The position numbers and the translations under genes were made by a program. The notes under the pieces were generated by a model that worked only from the letters and a program-made list of their open reading frames with translations, made no database searches and was not told the origin of the DNA. Below, one piece after another: positions 55,648-64,000 of a DNA stretch of 64,000 nucleotides; position 1 is the stretch's first letter, and every line of letters starts with the position of its first letter. The stretch is from Massilia sp. Mn16-1_5. Lineage in GTDB: Bacteria; Pseudomonadota; Gammaproteobacteria; Burkholderiales; Burkholderiaceae_D. The stretch spans positions 1 through 64,000 of the forward strand of contig NZ_PPXQ01000004.1 of the NCBI RefSeq assembly GCF_004798585.1. The letters run 5' to 3'.

Positions 55648-57429
55648 TCACGGCAGCTCCTCGTACATGCGCTCTTTCGACAGCATGACCTCGTTGTGCG
55701 CGCGTCCCGCTGGAATCATGGGGAAGCAGTTCTCGGCCTGCTCGACCGCGACGTCGAGCAGGAAGGGACCATCGGACGACAGGCACTCGCGCAGCGCCGC
55801 TTCGAGATCGGCGGCCTGCTCGACCCGGCGCGCGCGCCAGCCAAAGGCCCGCGCCAGCGCGACGAAGTCAGGCAGCGCTTCGGACCAGCTGTGGCTGTAG
55901 CGCCCGCCGTGATGCAGTTCCTGCCACTGGCGCACCATGCCCATGCAGCCGTTGTTCGACAAAATCAGCTTGACCGGGCAGCGGTGCTGGACGGCGGTGG
56001 CAAGCTCCTGGATGTTCATCAGGATCGACGCGTCGCCGCTGACGCAGGCCACCAGCCGGCCGGGATGCGCGACCTGGGCGCCGATCGCGGCGGGCAGGCC
56101 GTAGCCCATCGTGCCGGCGCCGCCCGAGGTCAGCCAGCGGCGCGGCCGGTCGAACGGGAGGTACTGGGCCGCCCACATCTGGTGCTGGCCGACGTCGGTG
56201 GAGACGATGGCATCCTTGCCCCGCAACTGCTCCGCGAGCGCATGCATCAGCATCTGCGGCGAAATGGCCGGCGCGCCGGACGCGAAGCCGAGACAATCCG
56301 CATCGCGCCAGCGCTGGATTGTGCGCCACCAGTCGCGCAGCGCGGCCGGGTCCAGCGCGTGCGCCTGCAGCTTCCTTTCCAGTTCGCCCAGGACCGCGCC
56401 GCAATCGCCGACCAGGCCCACGTCCGCCTGCACCAGTTTGTTGATCGAGTCCGGATCGATGTCGATGTGGACGATCTTCGCGTGCGGGCAGAACCCGTCG
56501 AGGCGCCCGGTGACGCGGTCGTCGAAGCGGGCGCCCACGCACACGACCAGGTCGGCGCCGTGCATCGCCAGGTTCGCTTCGAGGGTACCGTGCATGCCCA
56601 GCATGCCGAGCCAGCGCGGATCGGAAGCGGGAAAGGCGCCCAGGCCCATCAGCGTGAGCGTGCAGGGCGCGTCCTTCATCCGGACCAGGCGGGCGAAGGC
56701 GGCGCAGGCCTCGCTGCCGGCATTGACCAGGCCACCGCCGCCGTAGAAGACGGGCCGGCGGGCCGCGGCGATCAGGGCCGCGGCCTGCGCCAGTTGTGCG
56801 TCGGCGGCCTGCGCCGGGCGCTCGGCGGGCAGGAGCGAGGAGTTGGGTGAGGTCTCTGCCTGGACGGCGAATTCCCGCGCCTGGATGTTCTTCGGCATAT
56901 CGACCAGCACCGGCCCCGGCCTGCCTTGCGTCGCCTGGCGGACCGCTTCGCGCACCGTGTTCGCGATCTCGCCATAGGTCCCGATCTGCGCATTCCACTT
57001 GGTCACGCTGCGCGAAATGCCGAGGGCGTCGCACTCCTGGAAGGCGTTGGTGCCGATCAGGTTGGTAGCGACCTGTCCACTGAGGCACAGCACGGGCACC
57101 GAATCGCACAGCGCGTCGAGCAATCCGGACACCGTGTTGGCGATGCCGGGGCCGGAGGTGACGAAGACGACGCCGAGGCGGCCGGTCGACCGCGCATAGC
57201 CTTCGGCCGCGTGCACTGCGGCCTGTTCGTGCCGCACCAGTACGTGGCGCAGGCGCGGTTCCTGGTGCAGGGCGTCGTAGAGCGGCAGCACGGCGCCGCC
57301 GGGGTAGCCGAACACGGTGTCGACGCCCGCGTCGATCAGGGTGCGCAGCAGCACCTGGGCGCCGCTCAGGGTGGTGCGCTGGCCGGGCGCAGGCAAGGGA
57401 AGGCCGGGTAGGGTGGGTAAACTGGTCAT
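55648..57429 (-). CDS. ilvB: acetolactate synthase large subunit-like enzyme
   Basis: A 593-residue thiamine diphosphate enzyme of the IlvB type: F-G-Y-P-G-G-A-V-L-P-L-Y, V-R-H-E-Q-A-A-V-H-A-A-E with the catalytic Glu, the middle FAD-type domain (V-C-V-G-A-R-F-D-D-R-V-T-G-R), and the TPP motif G-D-A-S-I-L-M-N...N-N. It would condense pyruvate to acetolactate for branched-chain amino acids. No small regulatory subunit gene (ilvH/ilvN) follows, so it is a lone or accessory isozyme. Divergent from an Lrp-type regulator. Confidence 0.9.
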   Translation of the reverse strand: MTSLPTLPGLPLPAPGQRTTLSGAQVLLRTLIDAGVDTVFGYPGGAVLPLYDALHQEPRLRHVLVRHEQAAVHAAEGYARSTGRLGVVFVTSGPGIANTVSGLLDALCDSVPVLCLSGQVATNLIGTNAFQECDALGISRSVTKWNAQIGTYGEIANTVREAVRQATQGRPGPVLVDMPKNIQAREFAVQAETSPNSSLLPAERPAQAADAQLAQAAALIAAARRPVFYGGGGLVNAGSEACAAFARLVRMKDAPCTLTLMGLGAFPASDPRWLGMLGMHGTLEANLAMHGADLVVCVGARFDDRVTGRLDGFCPHAKIVHIDIDPDSINKLVQADVGLVGDCGAVLGELERKLQAHALDPAALRDWWRTIQRWRDADCLGFASGAPAISPQMLMHALAEQLRGKDAIVSTDVGQHQMWAAQYLPFDRPRRWLTSGGAGTMGYGLPAAIGAQVAHPGRLVACVSGDASILMNIQELATAVQHRCPVKLILSNNGCMGMVRQWQELHHGGRYSHSWSEALPDFVALARAFGWRARRVEQAADLEAALRECLSSDGPFLLDVAVEQAENCFPMIPAGRAHNEVMLSKERMYEELP

Positions 57430-57504
57430 GCGGAAAGTTTATCGACCCGGGCGCGGAAAGTGCTTCATAATTTCAGCCTAATTTGGCCTGAGAGTGAAAA
57501 TCTT

Positions 57505-57990
57505 ATGGAAAATAGCGAGGAATTAGGAAAATCCTTCGACCGGCTCGATCTGGCGATCTTGCGCATCCTGCTGACTGACTCGCGCACGCCCCTGCAGGAA
57601 ATCGGCAAGCAGGTCGGCTTGTCGACCACCTCGTGCTGGAACCGCATCAAGCGCATGACCGATAGCGGCGCCATCGCGGCCTATACGGTCAAGGTCGACC
57701 TGGCGCAGATCGGCTACCAGGATTCGGTCATCGTCCAGGTCACGCTGGGCAGCCACAGCCAGGAAACGCTCGACGCCTTCGGGCGCGCGCTGCAATCGAT
57801 CCCCGAGGTGCTCGAAGCCTTCCTGATCTCGGGCGACTACGATTACTTCATCCGGATCGCGGTGAAGGACACGCGCGACTATGAGCGGCTCCTGCGCGAG
57901 AAGCTCTACATGATTCCCGGTATCCGGCACAGCAAGTCGAGTTTCGTCTTGCGCACATTGAAGAAGGAAGACACGCCGCTGACCAGCTGA
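57505..57990 (+). CDS. Lrp/AsnC-family transcriptional regulator
   Basis: A 161-residue Lrp-family protein with an N-terminal helix-turn-helix (L-D-L-A-I-L-R-I-L-L-T-D-S-R, I-G-K-Q-V-G-L-S-T-T-S-C-W-N-R-I) and a RAM effector domain (F-L-I-S-G-D-Y-D-Y-F-I-R-I). It is divergent from the ilvB-like gene, which suggests that it regulates it in response to an amino acid. ATG at 57505 gives the usual family start; the 75-bp gap upstream is AT-rich. Confidence 0.92.
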   Translation: MENSEELGKSFDRLDLAILRILLTDSRTPLQEIGKQVGLSTTSCWNRIKRMTDSGAIAAYTVKVDLAQIGYQDSVIVQVTLGSHSQETLDAFGRALQSIPEVLEAFLISGDYDYFIRIAVKDTRDYERLLREKLYMIPGIRHSKSSFVLRTLKKEDTPLTS

Positions 57991-58038
57991 GTTCGCAGGC
58001 TTTCCGGCCACCGTCAATGAATCGCTTGCGCCGCAAAC

Positions 58039-58056
58039 TACTTTAGGCTTAAAGTA
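58039..58056. promoter_or_regulatory. palindromic operator before the 2-aminobenzoate-CoA ligase
   Basis: TACTTTA-GGCT-TAAAGTA, an 18-bp site with 7-bp perfect arms, 45 bp before the ligase ATG. It is the kind of dyad bound by MarR-family regulators; the MarR gene at 62927 lies in the same operon. Confidence 0.6.
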
Positions 58057-58101
58057 TGTGCGCAGTGTAGCAAACAATTCACCTGGCTGGCCGGAGACCC
58101 C

Positions 58102-59730
58102 ATGAACGGAACCGCGTACCTGGACACTTTTGCGAACGACAACCTGCCGCCGCGCGAGCAGTGGCCCGAGCTGCTGTTCGAGCTCGACGAATTGCAGTAC
58201 CCCGCGCGCCTGAACTGCGCGCACGAACTGCTCGATGCGATGGTCGCGCAGGGCCATGGCGAGTCGATCGCCGTCCGTGGCGCCGGCGTCAGCTGGACCT
58301 ATGCCGATCTGCTGGACAAGGTCGACCGCATCGCCGGCGTCCTGCAGAAGGAACTCAAGCTAGTGACCGGCAACCGCGTGCTGCTGCGCGGCGCGAACAA
58401 CCCGATGATGGCGGCCTGCGTACTGGCGGTCTGGAAGGCGGGTTATGTCGCGGTGCCGACCATGCCGCTGCTGCGCGCGAAAGAGCTGAGCACCATCATC
58501 GGGCTGGCGCGGGTGGATGCGGTGCTGTGCGCCGCCGACCTGCGTGCGGAACTCGACCAGGCCTGCAGCGAAGCCGAAGTTCCGCCGCGCGTGCTCTCCT
58601 TTAACGACGGCGGCCCCGGTTCGCTCGACGCCCTGATGGCATCGATGCCTTCACACTTCGAGGCGGTCGACACGGCGGCTGAAGACGTGTGCCTGCTCAG
58701 CTTCACCTCCGGCACCACCGGCCGCCCCAAAGGCACCATGCACTTCCACCGCGACGTGCTGGCCGTTTGCGACTGCTTCCCGCGCTCGCTGCTCGCCACG
58801 CAAGCGGACGACGTCTTCATCGGTACGCCGCCGCTCGCCTTTACTTTCGGCCTGGGCGGGCTGCTGCTGTTCCCGCTGCGGCATGGCGCCTCGACCGTGC
58901 TGCTGGAGAAGCTCACGCCCGATGCGCTGCTGGCGGCGATCGCCCAATACCGCGCCACCGTCTGCTTCACCGCGCCGACCTTCTATCGCCAGATGGCGCC
59001 GCTGGCGAGTAAATACAACCTGTCCAGCCTGACGCGCAGCGTCTCGGCCGGCGAAGCGCTGCCATTGCAGACGCGCCAGGCCTGGCAGCAGGCCACTGGC
59101 CTCGCGATGATCGACGGGATCGGCTCGACCGAGATGCTGCACATCTTTATCTCCGCCGCGGGCGAGGACATCCGCCCCGGCGCCACCGGCCGCCCGATTC
59201 CCGGCTACCGCGCCTGCATCCTCGACGACGACGGCAAGCCTGTGGAAGCGGGCGTCGTCGGCCGGCTCGCCGTCAAGGGCCCGACCGGCTGCCGCTACCT
59301 GGCCGATCCGCGCCAGCTCGACTACATCTGCAATGGCTGGAACCTGACGGGCGACGCCTACCGGATGGACGAAGACGGCTATTACTGGTACCAGGCGCGC
59401 ACCGACGACATGATCATCTCGGCCGGCTACAACATCGCCGGGCCGGAGGTCGAGGACGCGCTGATGCAGCACCCGGCGGTGGCCGAATGCGGCGTCGTGG
59501 GCGCGCCCGATGCCGAGCGCGGGCAGCTGGTGCTGGCCTATGTCGTGCTGCGGCCCGGCCATGAAGGCACCCCGGAGATGGCCAAGGCGCTGCAGGACCA
59601 CGTCAAGCAGACCGTCGCCCCCTATAAATACCCGCGCAGGATCGAGTTCCGCGCCGCCTTGCCGCGCACCGACACGGGCAAGCTGCAGCGTTTCAAGCTG
59701 CGCCAGGAAGCAAAGCAACTCTCGGAGTAA
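58102..59730 (+). CDS. abmG: 2-aminobenzoate-CoA ligase
   Basis: A 542-residue adenylate-forming aryl-CoA ligase: P-loop F-T-S-G-T-T-G-R-P-K-G-T-M-H-F-H, aryl pocket D-G-I-G-S-T-E-M-L-H-I-F-I-S, C-terminal Lys in T-D-T-G-K-L-Q-R-F. It resembles benzoate-CoA ligase, but the directly following ACMR-type enzyme points to 2-aminobenzoate (anthranilate) activation. GGAG precedes the start. First gene of the operon behind the 58039 palindrome. Confidence 0.9.
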   Translation: MNGTAYLDTFANDNLPPREQWPELLFELDELQYPARLNCAHELLDAMVAQGHGESIAVRGAGVSWTYADLLDKVDRIAGVLQKELKLVTGNRVLLRGANNPMMAACVLAVWKAGYVAVPTMPLLRAKELSTIIGLARVDAVLCAADLRAELDQACSEAEVPPRVLSFNDGGPGSLDALMASMPSHFEAVDTAAEDVCLLSFTSGTTGRPKGTMHFHRDVLAVCDCFPRSLLATQADDVFIGTPPLAFTFGLGGLLLFPLRHGASTVLLEKLTPDALLAAIAQYRATVCFTAPTFYRQMAPLASKYNLSSLTRSVSAGEALPLQTRQAWQQATGLAMIDGIGSTEMLHIFISAAGEDIRPGATGRPIPGYRACILDDDGKPVEAGVVGRLAVKGPTGCRYLADPRQLDYICNGWNLTGDAYRMDEDGYYWYQARTDDMIISAGYNIAGPEVEDALMQHPAVAECGVVGAPDAERGQLVLAYVVLRPGHEGTPEMAKALQDHVKQTVAPYKYPRRIEFRAALPRTDTGKLQRFKLRQEAKQLSE

Positions 59731-59733
59731 GCC

Positions 59734-62127
59734 ATGAACATCGTTTGCATTGGCGGCGGTCCCGCCGGCCTGTATTTCGCCCTGCTGATGAAGAAGCAGG
59801 ACCCTTCCCACGAGATCACGGTCATCGAGCGCAATCGTCCCTATGACACCTTCGGCTGGGGCGTCGTCTTCTCCGACCAGACCCTGGGCAACCTGGTCGC
59901 GGCCGACGAGCAGACCGCACGCACCATCCTGCAATCCTTCAACCACTGGGACGACATCGACGTCCACTTCAAGGGCCGCACCGTCACCTCCGGCGGCCAC
60001 GGCTTCTGCGGCATCGGCCGCAAGCGCCTGCTGAACATCCTGCAAGCGCGCTGCGAAGAGCTGGGTGTGCGCCTCGTGTTCGAGACCGACGTGTGCGACG
60101 ACCAGGCGCTTGCACGCCAGTACGGCGCCGACCTGGTGATCGCCAGCGATGGCCTGAACAGCCGTGTGCGCACCCGCTACGTCGACACCTACCAGCCCGA
60201 CATCGATACCCGCAACTGCCGCTTCGTCTGGCTCGGCACGAAGAAGAAGTTCGACGCCTTCACCTTCGCCTTCGAGAAGACGGAGCATGGCTGGTTCCAG
60301 GCCCACTGCTACCAGTACGACGGCGACACCTCGACCTTCATCGTCGAGACCCCGGAAGAGGTCTGGCGCAAATCCGGCCTGGAGGGCATGAGCCAGGAAG
60401 AGGGCATCGCCGTCTGCGAAAGGCTGTTCGCCAAGTATCTGGACGGCCACCCCCTGATGAGCAATGCCTCGCACCTGCGCGGCTCGGCCATGTGGATCAA
60501 GTTCCCGCGCATCGTCTGCCGCGAATGGGTGCACTGGAATACCATCGATGGCCGCCGCGTGCCCGTGGTGCTGATGGGGGACGCCGCCCACACTGCCCAC
60601 TTCTCGATCGGCTCCGGCACCAAGCTGGCGCTGGAAGATGCGATCGAGCTGGCGCGCTGCTTCGAGCGTGATGGCGCGGCCGGCATCGAGAAGGTATTGG
60701 AGGATTACCAGGCCGTGCGCGCGGTCGAGGTGTTGAAGATCCAGAGCGCTGCGCGCAACTCGATGGAGTGGTTCGAGAACGTCGAACGCTATACCGCGAT
60801 GGAAGCAGAGCAGTTCGCCTACTCGATGCTGACCCGCAGCCAGCGCCTGTCGCACGAGAACCTGCGCGTGCGCGACGCAGCCTATGTCGGCCAGTTCGAG
60901 GAATGGATCGCCAGCCGTGCCTTCGAGCAGGCTGGGATACCAGTACCGGCGAATGCCGGCAGCATTCCGCCGATGTTCACGCCCTTCCGCCTGCGCGGCA
61001 CCCTGCTGAAGAACCGCATCGTCGTCTCGCCGATGGCCCAGTATTCGGCGGTGGATGGCGTCGCGGGCGACTACCACCTGGTGCACCTGGGCGCGCGGGC
61101 GCTGGGCGGCGCGGCGATGGTGTGCGCGGAGATGACCTGCGTCTCGGCCGACGCGCGCATCACGCCGGGCTGCCCCGGCATGTATACGCCCGAGCACACG
61201 GCCGCCTGGACCCGCATCGTCGACTTTGTCCACGCCAACAGCGACGCGAAGATCGCCCTGCAACTCGGCCACGCCGGCGCCAAGGGTTCCACCAAGCGTG
61301 CCTGGGACGGCACCGACCAGCCGCTCGACGACGGCAACTGGCCGCTGGTGTCGGCCTCGCCCCAGCAATACCTGGAAGGCGTATCGCAGGTGGCGCGCGA
61401 AGCCACGCGCGAAGACCTGGAGCGCATCAAGCTCGACTTCGTGCGCGCGACCGGCGAGGCCGCCAAGGCCGGTTTCGACTGGCTCGAGCTGCACTGCGCC
61501 CACGGCTACTTCCTTTCCAGCTTCATTTCGCCGCTGACCAACCAGCGCCAGGACGAATACGGCGGCAGCGTCGAAAACCGCTGCCGCTATCCGCTCGAAG
61601 TCTTCCACGCGATCCGCGCCGTCTGGCCGGAAGACCGGCCGATCAGTGTGCGCCTGTCGGCCCACGATTGGGTCGAAGGCGGCCTGACGCCCGACGACGC
61701 CGTCGAGGTTGCGCGCCTGTTCAAGGAGGCCGGCGCCGACATGATCGACGTCTCCTCGGGCCAGGTCAGCAAGAAGGAAAAGCCGGTGTATGGACGCATG
61801 TTCCAGACCCCGTTCGCGGACCGCATCCGCAACGAGGTCGGGATTCCGACCATCGCGGTGGGCGCCATCTTCGAGGCCGACCACGCCAACAGCATCATCG
61901 CCTCCGGCCGTGCCGACCTGTGCGCGATCGCGCGGCCGCACCTGGCCGACCCGGCCTGGACCCTGCACGAAGCGGCGAAGCTGGGCTATACGCCGGTGGC
62001 GTGGCCGAAGCAGTACTACGCCGGCAAGCTGCAGCTGGAGCGCAACCTGGAACGCGAACGCCAGCTGGCCGCCGCCAGCAGCGGCCTCACGCCGCAGCAG
62101 GTCGCGGCCAAGCTGCTGGAGGGCTGA
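59734..62127 (+). CDS. abmA: 2-aminobenzoyl-CoA monooxygenase/reductase
   Basis: A 797-residue two-part flavoenzyme. The N-terminal half is an FAD monooxygenase ([26 protein letters not shown]); the C-terminal half, from about residue 415, is an Old Yellow Enzyme-type reductase ([25 protein letters not shown]). It hydroxylates and dearomatises 2-aminobenzoyl-CoA without ring cleavage by a separate dioxygenase. A salicylyl-CoA 5-hydroxylase role has the same architecture. Only 3 bp separate it from the ligase. Confidence 0.93.
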   Translation: MNIVCIGGGPAGLYFALLMKKQDPSHEITVIERNRPYDTFGWGVVFSDQTLGNLVAADEQTARTILQSFNHWDDIDVHFKGRTVTSGGHGFCGIGRKRLLNILQARCEELGVRLVFETDVCDDQALARQYGADLVIASDGLNSRVRTRYVDTYQPDIDTRNCRFVWLGTKKKFDAFTFAFEKTEHGWFQAHCYQYDGDTSTFIVETPEEVWRKSGLEGMSQEEGIAVCERLFAKYLDGHPLMSNASHLRGSAMWIKFPRIVCREWVHWNTIDGRRVPVVLMGDAAHTAHFSIGSGTKLALEDAIELARCFERDGAAGIEKVLEDYQAVRAVEVLKIQSAARNSMEWFENVERYTAMEAEQFAYSMLTRSQRLSHENLRVRDAAYVGQFEEWIASRAFEQAGIPVPANAGSIPPMFTPFRLRGTLLKNRIVVSPMAQYSAVDGVAGDYHLVHLGARALGGAAMVCAEMTCVSADARITPGCPGMYTPEHTAAWTRIVDFVHANSDAKIALQLGHAGAKGSTKRAWDGTDQPLDDGNWPLVSASPQQYLEGVSQVAREATREDLERIKLDFVRATGEAAKAGFDWLELHCAHGYFLSSFISPLTNQRQDEYGGSVENRCRYPLEVFHAIRAVWPEDRPISVRLSAHDWVEGGLTPDDAVEVARLFKEAGADMIDVSSGQVSKKEKPVYGRMFQTPFADRIRNEVGIPTIAVGAIFEADHANSIIASGRADLCAIARPHLADPAWTLHEAAKLGYTPVAWPKQYYAGKLQLERNLERERQLAAASSGLTPQQVAAKLLEG

Positions 62128-62128
62128 G

Positions 62129-62911
62129 ATGAAGGCAAATGACAGCCTGGCCGGGCGCCACGCCCTGGTCACCGGCGGTGGACGCGGCATCGGTGCCGCG
62201 ATCGCGGGGGCCTTGCTGGAACAGGGCGCCCGCGTCACCATCACGGGCCGCAAGCGCGAGGCGCTGGCCGCTACCGTGGCCGACCTGTCCATGCTGGGCG
62301 AGATTGCGTCAGAGGCGATGGACGTCACCAGCGCGGAGTCGGTGGCGCAGGCCTTCGCCGCGGCCGAGGCGCGCTTCGGCCCGGTGAGCGTACTGGTAAA
62401 TAATGCAGGGCAGGCCGCATCCGCGCCACTGCTGAAAACCGGCGAGGACGTCTGGAACCAGATGCTGGCCGTGAACTTGACCGGCACCTGGCACTGCATC
62501 CGCGCCGCGCTGCCCGCCATGCTCGAAGCGCGCTGGGGCCGCATCGTGAACGTCGCCAGTACGGCGGGGCTGACGGGCTACGGCTACGTGTCGGCCTACT
62601 GCGCGGCCAAGCACGGCGTGGTCGGGCTGACCCGTTCGCTGGCGCTGGAAGTGGCGGCCAAGGGCGTGACCGTCAACGCGGTCTGCCCCGGCTACACCGA
62701 GACCGACATCGTGCGCGAGGCCGTGGCGAACATCGTCGCCAAGACCGGCCGCAGCGAAGAGCAGGCGCTGGCCGAACTTGCCTCCACCAATCCGCAGCGG
62801 CGGCTGGTGCAGCCGGACGAGGTAGCGAACGCCGTCGTCTGGCTCTGCATGCCGGGCGCAGGCGCGATGAATGGACAAGCAGTCGCCGTCGCCGGCGGCG
62901 AAGTCATGTAA
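62129..62911 (+). CDS. short-chain dehydrogenase/reductase of the aminobenzoyl-CoA operon
   Basis: A 260-residue classical SDR: cofactor loop T-G-G-G-R-G-I-G, N-N-A-G, active-site Y-C-A-A-K (Tyr and Lys) and the Ser in V-A-S-T-A-G. It starts 1 bp after abmA. It probably oxidises or reduces a 3-hydroxy/3-oxoacyl-CoA intermediate of the beta-oxidation-like lower part. Cofactor preference is not evident. Confidence 0.92.
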   Translation: MKANDSLAGRHALVTGGGRGIGAAIAGALLEQGARVTITGRKREALAATVADLSMLGEIASEAMDVTSAESVAQAFAAAEARFGPVSVLVNNAGQAASAPLLKTGEDVWNQMLAVNLTGTWHCIRAALPAMLEARWGRIVNVASTAGLTGYGYVSAYCAAKHGVVGLTRSLALEVAAKGVTVNAVCPGYTETDIVREAVANIVAKTGRSEEQALAELASTNPQRRLVQPDEVANAVVWLCMPGAGAMNGQAVAVAGGEVM

Positions 62912-62926
62912 AACGAGGAAGCAAGC

Positions 62927-63445
62927 ATGCCACGAAAACACGCCGCATTGGCGGTCGCCACCACCGAAAACGACGAGGTGCTCGACGTCGAGAGCCGCCT
63001 GACGGACGACAATCACCAGTCCCTGAAACTCTGGCTGCGCATGCTCTCGTGTACGACCCTGATCGAGACCGAGATCCGGTCGCGCCTGCGCCTTGAATTC
63101 GGCATCACGCTGCCGCGCTTCGACCTGATGGCGCAGCTCGACCGCCATCCGGAGGGCCTGCGCATGGGCGAACTGTCGAAGCGCATGATGGTCACCAGCG
63201 CCAACGTCACCGGCATCGTCAACCTGCTCGAGCAGGAAGACCTGGTCGCGCGCGACGCGGTGCCGGGCGACGGCCGCGCCTACAGCGTGCGCCTGACGCC
63301 GGCCGGGCGCCGGAGTTTCAAACGCATGGCGGCGCGCCACGAAGCCTGGATCATCGAGCTGATGTCCGGCCTGCAGGAAGACGAACGTGCGGCGCTGATG
63401 GCGACGCTGTCCACATTGAAGCGGGGCTTGAGCGCCGCCGACTGA
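62927..63445 (+). CDS. MarR-family transcriptional regulator
   Basis: A 172-residue MarR protein. The winged helix includes [20 protein letters not shown] and [14 protein letters not shown]. MarR regulators in this position respond to an aryl-CoA thioester; the palindrome at 58039-58056 is a likely target. It lies 15 bp after the SDR gene and 20 bp before the hydratase. Confidence 0.92.
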   Translation: MPRKHAALAVATTENDEVLDVESRLTDDNHQSLKLWLRMLSCTTLIETEIRSRLRLEFGITLPRFDLMAQLDRHPEGLRMGELSKRMMVTSANVTGIVNLLEQEDLVARDAVPGDGRAYSVRLTPAGRRSFKRMAARHEAWIIELMSGLQEDERAALMATLSTLKRGLSAAD

Positions 63446-63465
63446 CCAGAACACCAGGAGAAACC

Positions 63466-64000
63466 ATGCGTTACCTACCAGGCGAACCGCAGCAACTGCC
63501 GGGCAACCGCGCCAGCTTTGGCGACCACCAGCCGCAGCACTTCCTGTTCGCACTCGAAGCCGGCGTGGCCACGATCACGCTGAACCGCCCCGAGCGCAAG
63601 AACCCGCTCACCTTCGACTCCTACGCCGAGCTGCGCGACCTGTTCCGCGCACTGGCCTATGCCGACGACGTCAAGGCGATCGTCGTCACCGGCGCCGGCG
63701 AGAACTTCTGTTCCGGCGGCGACGTCCACGACATCATCGGCCCGCTCACCAAGCTCGACATGCCGGGCCTGCTGGCTTTTACCCGCATGACGGGCGACCT
63801 GGTGAAAGCGATGCGCGCCTGCCCGCAGCCGATCGTCGCCGCCATCGACGGCGTCTGCGCCGGCGCGGGCGCGATCCTGGCGCTGTCCTCGGATATCCGC
63901 TACGGCACCGCGCGCAGCAAGACGGCCTTCCTGTTCACCCGCGTCGGCCTGGCCGGCTGCGACATGGGCGCCTGCGCGCTGCTGCCGCGCGTGATCGGCC
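63466..64000 (+). CDS. enoyl-CoA hydratase, 3' truncated by window edge
   Basis: The first 178 codons of a crotonase-family protein. Visible are [23 protein letters not shown] (first oxyanion-hole segment) and [12 protein letters not shown]. It follows the MarR gene with AGGAGAAA before the ATG and likely serves the beta-oxidation of ring-opened aminobenzoyl-CoA. The C-terminal third lies beyond the window. Confidence 0.9.
   Translation, partial: MRYLPGEPQQLPGNRASFGDHQPQHFLFALEAGVATITLNRPERKNPLTFDSYAELRDLFRALAYADDVKAIVVTGAGENFCSGGDVHDIIGPLTKLDMPGLLAFTRMTGDLVKAMRACPQPIVAAIDGVCAGAGAILALSSDIRYGTARSKTAFLFTRVGLAGCDMGACALLPRVIG

Noticed and set aside
58651..62544. A 1297-codon open frame on the minus strand across the ligase, ACMR and SDR genes
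   Set aside because: It lies opposite well-supported genes, has low-complexity composition typical of antisense high-GC frames and no recognisable domain.

Overview
The window is a 64 kb stretch of high-GC DNA with short gaps, GG-rich ribosome binding sites and gene families typical of Betaproteobacteria. The nag-type salicylate/gentisate genes, the box-type benzoyl-CoA genes and the many LysR and Bug/TctC proteins suggest Oxalobacteraceae, probably a Massilia-like soil or freshwater organism. This placement is an inference from gene content. I found no rRNA, tRNA, CRISPR array, phage or intact insertion sequence.

Layout. (1) 1-7653: alcohol oxidation: the end of an aldehyde dehydrogenase, a DUF779 protein, a PQQ alcohol dehydrogenase with a lanthanide-type Asp-x-Asp active site, a NosR-like flavin/Fe-S membrane protein, its likely flavin transferase ApbE, and an AcoR-like sigma-54 activator on the other strand. 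(2) 7824-15954: salicylate 5-hydroxylase plus gentisate ring cleavage (nagR, then nagAa-I-K-G-H-Ab, an aromatic acid transporter and nagL). (3) 15955-23387: YceI, a FUSC exporter, and a stress module (Rnk, FixJ-like regulator, MASE1 histidine kinase, HPF/RaiA, universal stress protein, two small proteins). (4) 23593-26708: an OsmC-YcaO fusion coupled to a YddG-like exporter. (5) 26758-30664: a lower-GC persulfide detoxification module (DUF442, BigR-like regulator, two YeeE/YedE proteins, TauE, persulfide dioxygenase) bracketed by a pair of 28-bp imperfect inverted repeats. (6) 30709-45075: aerobic benzoyl-CoA pathway: a liv-type ABC importer, hydrolase, benzoate-CoA ligase and DUF4863 protein leftwards, and boxR, boxC, boxB, boxA and an enoyl-CoA hydratase rightwards. 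(7) 45144-55214: an unassigned catabolic cassette with an AtuA pair, two Bug binding proteins, two LysR regulators, a FAS1-type/MaoC hydratase, acyl-CoA dehydrogenase, type III CoA-transferase and CitE-like lyase. (8) 55233-57990: SUI1/YciH, an acetolactate synthase large subunit and an Lrp regulator. (9) 58102-64000: 2-aminobenzoyl-CoA (anthranilate) pathway: ligase, monooxygenase/reductase, SDR, MarR and a truncated enoyl-CoA hydratase.

The window is a hub for aromatic acid breakdown. Salicylate goes to gentisate and then fumarate plus pyruvate; benzoate and 2-aminobenzoate are activated to CoA thioesters and opened by oxygenase chemistry, ending in beta-oxidation. The regulatory sequence is readable in several places: three TGCA-N6-TGCA-type sites around boxR and boxC, an 18-bp palindrome over the -35 box of the BigR promoter, and an 18-bp palindrome before the 2-aminobenzoate-CoA ligase. 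The least understood parts are the AtuA-to-CitE cassette, which may degrade a branched dicarboxylate through a citramalyl-CoA-like intermediate, and the pairing of a lanthanide-type PQQ dehydrogenase with a NosR/ApbE-like electron conduit.
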